Below the pieces are notes generated by a model. That model saw nothing but the letters and a program-made list of their open reading frames with translations. It had not been told where the DNA came from and ran no database searches. Shown here in pieces: positions 60,701-64,000 of a stretch of 64,000 nucleotides of DNA; positions within the stretch are counted from its first letter, which is position 1; each line of letters opens with the position of its first letter. Both the position numbers and the translations under genes were made by a program. The DNA comes from Strobilurus pachycystidiatus (taxonomy: Eukaryota; Basidiomycota; Agaricomycetes; Agaricales; Physalacriaceae), in the NCBI GenBank assembly GCA_019915135.1, contig JAHLMK010000010.1, positions 434,001 through 498,000 on the forward strand. Direction: 5' to 3'.

Positions 60701-61052
60701 AACTCTGACGCTCTTGGATCTCGTGAAGGAGTCATTCAGTCATACCCAACTCGCGTTTCTGGCCGCGTGTCGGACAGCGGCTGGTGATGCACAGCGCCCC
60801 GAGGAAGCGGTGCATCTGGCAGCGGGAATGCTCTTGGCGGGGTTTCAGAGTGTGGTTGGCACGCTTTGGATCATCAAGGATGAAGATGCTTTGTTCGTGG
60901 CGGAGCATTTCTATGCGTATCTTATGAAGGAAGGAAACGGTGATCCCGGTAAAGCGTCGGAGGCTTTGCAGTATGCCACCTCTAAGCTTCGCGAGAGTGT
61001 CGGCGAGTGGCAATTCCTCCGCTGGGTCCCTTACATTCATATTGGCGTTTGA
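57785..61052 (+). CDS. TPR-CHAT protein (caspase-like CHAT protease domain)
   Basis: Two exons, 57785-60199 and 60252-61052, joined by a 52-bp phase-0 intron after LKDH, encode 1071 residues without interruption. Residues about 130-510 are degenerate tetratricopeptide repeats, seen as recurring 'LGxALxxRFxxxGxxxDLxxA' units (NLGVALLLRFERLGQPEDVH, NLGNALQARFTLTGNLKDLD, NLATVLQVKYLDSGSPDDFL, ALGSALLKRYQERGDMGNLD). The C-terminal region from about 740 is a CHAT domain (PF12770), a separase/caspase-related fold. The expected catalytic pair is His 937 in VHLACHGVQH and Cys 978 in AFLAACRTAAGD, followed by AAGMLLAGFQSVVGTLW and a late YATSKLRESVGEWQFLRW. Both residues are present, so proteolytic activity is plausible. 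The family is expanded in basidiomycetes, and roles in regulated cell death or immunity are inferred from relatives. An upstream start is possible because the frame stays open to 57598 only in another phase. Confidence 0.92.
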
Positions 61053-61500
61053 GACTAGTGATATAGCTGATCCACTTACGGGTTTTTCTCGGTTGTCGGC
61101 TCACCGATGTACTCATTTCTCTTGTAGCGAGAGAGAATGATGAGCACAAACGGCTTTGGCGATTTACGTTCCTTGTGGCCTAAAGTTCTGTGGTGATCAT
61201 GAAAAAAAGTCAGCATTGTTGGTAGAGTCAATGTTAGCATTCAGGAATTCGTGAACGTCTAGAAAGTATATTTACCAGCGCTGGATCGTTCTCAGTGGCA
61301 GTCCAACATGACAGACGGTGCGCAGGACTGGTAGGTTCATGAGAGTTGGTGAAAGGGTCAGAATGGAAGACGTCGCCTGCTAAGAGTATGAATTGAGTGC
61401 AGGAGAAATTACACAGAGGCGACACTGCAGGCGGTGAACATAGAATGTTATCCACTTCCCGCTCCGATCCCGACTTCCGAGGCACTATTGTTAGACCTGC
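61053..61500. other. 3' flank of TPR-CHAT gene
   Basis: No gene recognised. The minus frame 61234-61485 has no support. Confidence 0.4.
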
Positions 61501-61590
61501 GGCGTCACCTTATCAATCTTTGAGCCAAAACGAGACTTGAACCTAAGGTCACCCAGAGGGAGATGACACGCTTATCCGAGCTGTAAGACA
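61500..61590 (-). other. tRNA-like (possibly tRNA-derived) sequence
   Basis: On the minus strand, AGCTCGGATAAGCG (A-box-like) is followed 28 bp later by AGGTTCAAGTCTC (B-box-like), with GTCAT...GTGAC able to form an anticodon-arm-like stem. The order resembles an arginine-type tRNA, but the D arm is short and the T stem has mismatches, so it is at best a degenerate tRNA or SINE head. Confidence 0.25.
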
Positions 61591-61749
61591 TGGACAAATA
61601 CCTTTCCTCGTGGATACTAACACTACATTGCGTCATGAAATACGATGTTTGCCAGTCTTCGATTTCAAGAGTACGACGCCACCAGTCGATGCTCAACCCA
61701 CATCTCACCTGGACGAAAGCCGGTGAGCAAAAATAGAACACAATGTTTT

Positions 61750-62502
61750 GTGAGAGCTTATAATGCTTACCCTTGTCCTCCGGTCCAAAAAGCGCCCAAG
61801 GAGTGATGATATCCGGTCCTTGTCGTGTCGTCTTCCCTCCGGGCGAGAACCCGTTCAACTTGGTGGTCCTGAAACCCGGAGAGACGGCGTTGACCTCACT
61901 CCAACTCCTTCACCAGCGCAATTGTGTACGAGTTAGCGGCGGCCTTGCTAGTACTGTATGCGTTCCATTCATGACGCCGACCGTCTTCGCCTGCCATGAT
62001 CGAATTGCTAGCCATGACAGTCGTGACGTTGACAATGCGGCAAAGCCAGGTGTGGCGGAGGAGAGTGAAGGCCTGCCAGACCTTTATCAGGCCAAAGAGA
62101 GTGACGGAGAGCACCTCCTTGATGTTAGATCAAGGTTCGGCGAGTGCGCCTTTACTGTTATGCATCAGCCCGACTCGGACGCCGGCGTTGTCGACCAGCG
62201 AATTCAGCCCTCTGCGTTCTCCACCACGCCCTTCGCAGCCACCACCGAGTCGGCCACGATCACATCGAGCAGCACAAAATGCACGTCCAGCTCCGCCGCT
62301 TGAAGCGCTGCTTCCGCCTCCAATCCCGCCTCTTTGTTCCGCGCCCCGAGGTAAGTGTACCCAATGCCCTTTCTTCGCCAGGCTCTTGACGTTCTCGTAC
62401 CCGAGTCCAGCCTTGCCGCCTGTAGCAAGAACCGTGCGCTTGTGGTTGACTCGTCGTCATCATCGGCTGAGAAGAAGTAGGAAGAAGTGTCCTCCGCACC
62501 AA
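61750..62502 (-). pseudogene. Short-chain dehydrogenase/reductase pseudogene
   Basis: Minus-strand relic of a classical SDR. Motifs in order but in different frames: ATG at 62500-62502 (MTTSQPQAHG, then a one-base insertion), the cofactor loop VLATGGKAGLGYENVKSLAK, another shift, YLGARNKEAGLEAEAALQAA, shift, NSLVDNAGV, then VNVTTVMASNSIM and the active-site YSTSKAAANSYTIALVKELE (YxxxK), shift, and VNAVSPGFRTTKLNGFSPGG, ending GPEDKGK near 61765. At least four frame changes are needed, with no intron-like borders at most of them. The C-terminal end is not recognisable beyond 61765. It lies 0.7 kb beyond the TPR-CHAT stop on the opposite strand. Confidence 0.75.
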
Positions 62503-62734
62503 AGGTCAGGTCGGTGGACCGGATAGCCGAATTCAGAACGCTCCCATGTCGTTGCTCTGGCTAGCTGGCCATTATTAGTGGGCGCATGCAGTCGGGATTG
62601 AGGCGCAGTAGAGGACGCATCAAAATGACCATGAAGGTGGGAGGAGAAGGTGTTCGTTTGTTTGGCTCTCAGTAGACTTCGGCACCAGTCCCTCCGCCCG
62701 TCCGGTCCGACCGAACCTCTTTCGCCAGGTACTC

Positions 62735-62965
62735 AATCGACCTGCAATCGACTGTCATCGAGTACATCTTGTTGGCGACGATTTGACCTTGAGACTAGGC
62801 TCTCAGTGACGCCGGTCTTGAATATCCAACGGCTTGGAGGCAGTGAATCCTGACTTCGTGAAGGCCTTTCCCTTCATGCAGTACGCCATGTCTAGACTTA
62901 TTCGGACGACATCCTGTGTCCTCGCAGAGAATCGACTTGGTGTTACACAGGTGGCCCTGTCGGAA
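62735..62965 (+). repeat. Direct repeat flanking the CHAT interval, right
   Basis: Partner of 56080-56370 in the same orientation, lying just beyond the start of the SDR pseudogene. The two copies bracket the TPR-CHAT gene and the pseudogene (about 6.4 kb). Confidence 0.6.
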
Positions 62966-64000
62966 AAATCGAAACCTTGATACAAGGTCCCGTAAGTAGG
63001 TGTACAGTTGTATAAGTCTGTAAGGTGACCAGCTGCCCTATAATAATCAAATCATCATTATACGACGCTGCAAGGACATGTAATGCCTTTTGGGACTTAT
63101 AAGGGACACAGCATGTACAAGTACTTATAAGTACGTATAAGGGGCCACCGTGGCAGGCCCAAAAAAAATATAAATGGGCGCTCGCGCGCCGCAACAACCA
63201 ATGTGCATAATATCAAGCAACGTCGTGTTCAGAACTATAGAATACAAGGACCCGCGCGTATGGTTAGATCCCGTGCATAGCCCACCAAGATACAGTATTC
63301 AAGTATGTGAATGGTCAGTCAATAGTAAAAGAGGTACGTACATGAATAATAGACTGCCACCCCGAGGGCTCAAGGAAAAGACATGTGATTGATAGGCATG
63401 GAGGACATAGCACGCACAAACACGGGCCACTGATGCTGATCCAAGATGCCAGATGTACTGTATAGCGGTCAGCACCTTGACAGTGAGGCAACGAAGAAGG
63501 CGCACCAGAAAATGCGCCCATTCTTCTGTAGCCAGCAACCATCGCCACATGAGTCGCCCTCGGGCCTGCGCTGACGAGTAAGGCGGGCAGTCGCGCCATT
63601 ATCCGCGTGTATGCATCCCGTCGCAGGCGCAATGAAAGATATAGCTCGCGTGAGCTCGTAAGAACCTGGTGGCTGGTCGCTTGTCGCTGATGGTGGTGGT
63701 TGAGGTCCAAGAAAAATGGGCGGAGGTGACCAGCTTATATATCCAGCATTGGAGCATTTGCGTCATGGTCTCACGGACCCATACTCGGCGCTCGGGATCT
63801 GCTCAATTCGAAGTGATGCTTCACAGTGAGTGAGAGGCTCTTGTGGATTGCTGGTGGATAGAACAGGATAGCTATCGTGGTTGTCGGCAAGGAGCCGCAT
63901 CGGTGACGTCGCTCGCGTCGGCTTCCGCGTGTACGTTCCCGGATTCGGAAGCTCGCCGAATCCGCACGCTCCGCGTTGGCGCGCCAGAGGTCAGCTGGTT
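62966..64000. other. Right-edge spacer, no firm gene
   Basis: A minus frame at 63315-63710 with an internal ATG near 63600 (MARLPALLVSAGPRATHVAM) and a TATATAAG-like site at about 63736 could be the start of a small gene, but no domain or splice pattern supports it. The remainder shows nothing. Confidence 0.3.

Noticed and set aside
1..64000. CRISPR arrays, rRNA genes, intact transposases or prokaryotic operon structure
   Set aside because: None was found. Spliced genes, TATA-type promoters and fungal families show this is eukaryotic nuclear DNA.

Overview
The window is nuclear DNA of a filamentous basidiomycete, most likely an agaricomycete. Genes are dense, lie on both strands and are broken by many short introns of about 45-70 bp with GT...AG ends. 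The gene families (TPR-CHAT protein, DUF6533 and DUF6534 membrane proteins, fungal-type kinases, F-box paralogues, a GPI-anchored 'macrofage activating glycoprotein') are typical of mushroom-forming fungi. No rRNA, prokaryotic operon, CRISPR array or intact transposase was seen.

Left third (0.7-23 kb). A secreted beta-lactamase-fold serine hydrolase (724-2896, -) is followed by a DUF6533 membrane protein (5000-6735, -), a kinase pseudogene (7462-9014, +), a GMC oxidoreductase (9486-12068, -), a UbiA-type prenyltransferase (13489-14540, +), a GACGAG-type minisatellite (about 15.6-16.0 kb), a DUF6534 membrane protein (16952-18623, -) and an intact paralogue of the kinase (20585-22087, +). The two kinase copies belong to a duplicated segment of about 1.9 kb. 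The left copy has a nonsense codon and a destroyed splice acceptor.

Middle (23-39 kb). Two related blocks follow each other. Block 1 holds F-box gene 1 (+), a histidine phosphatase (+) and a disordered acidic/basic protein (-). Block 2 holds F-box gene 2 (+), a kinase (-) and the disordered-protein paralogue (-). Two copies of a short repeat lie just downstream of each disordered-protein gene. Its central hairpin shows compensatory base changes between copies.

Right-centre (39-55 kb). A second duplicated block carries two intact copies of an unrecognised protein of roughly 400 residues (40022-41247 and 45159-46381, both -). Each is followed by a broken antisense-oriented fragment of the macrofage activating glycoprotein gene and by a TATA-containing repeat, here called R. 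Further R copies lie at 51.2-52.0 kb (inverted) and 52.5-53.3 kb, with a diverged one near 4.5-4.9 kb. A third F-box gene (48967-50736, -) and the intact glycoprotein gene (54026-55313, -) lie among them.

Right end (55-64 kb). The main feature is a 1071-residue TPR-CHAT protein (57785-61052, +) that keeps the His/Cys pair of a caspase-like protease fold. To its right is a frameshifted short-chain dehydrogenase pseudogene. A direct repeat of about 230-290 bp flanks this interval.

Functionally the window is a mosaic of accessory families shaped by local duplication, not one pathway. The oxidoreductase/prenyltransferase pair could belong to secondary metabolism. The F-box and kinase paralogues fit lineage-specific expansion. 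All exon boundaries were read by eye.
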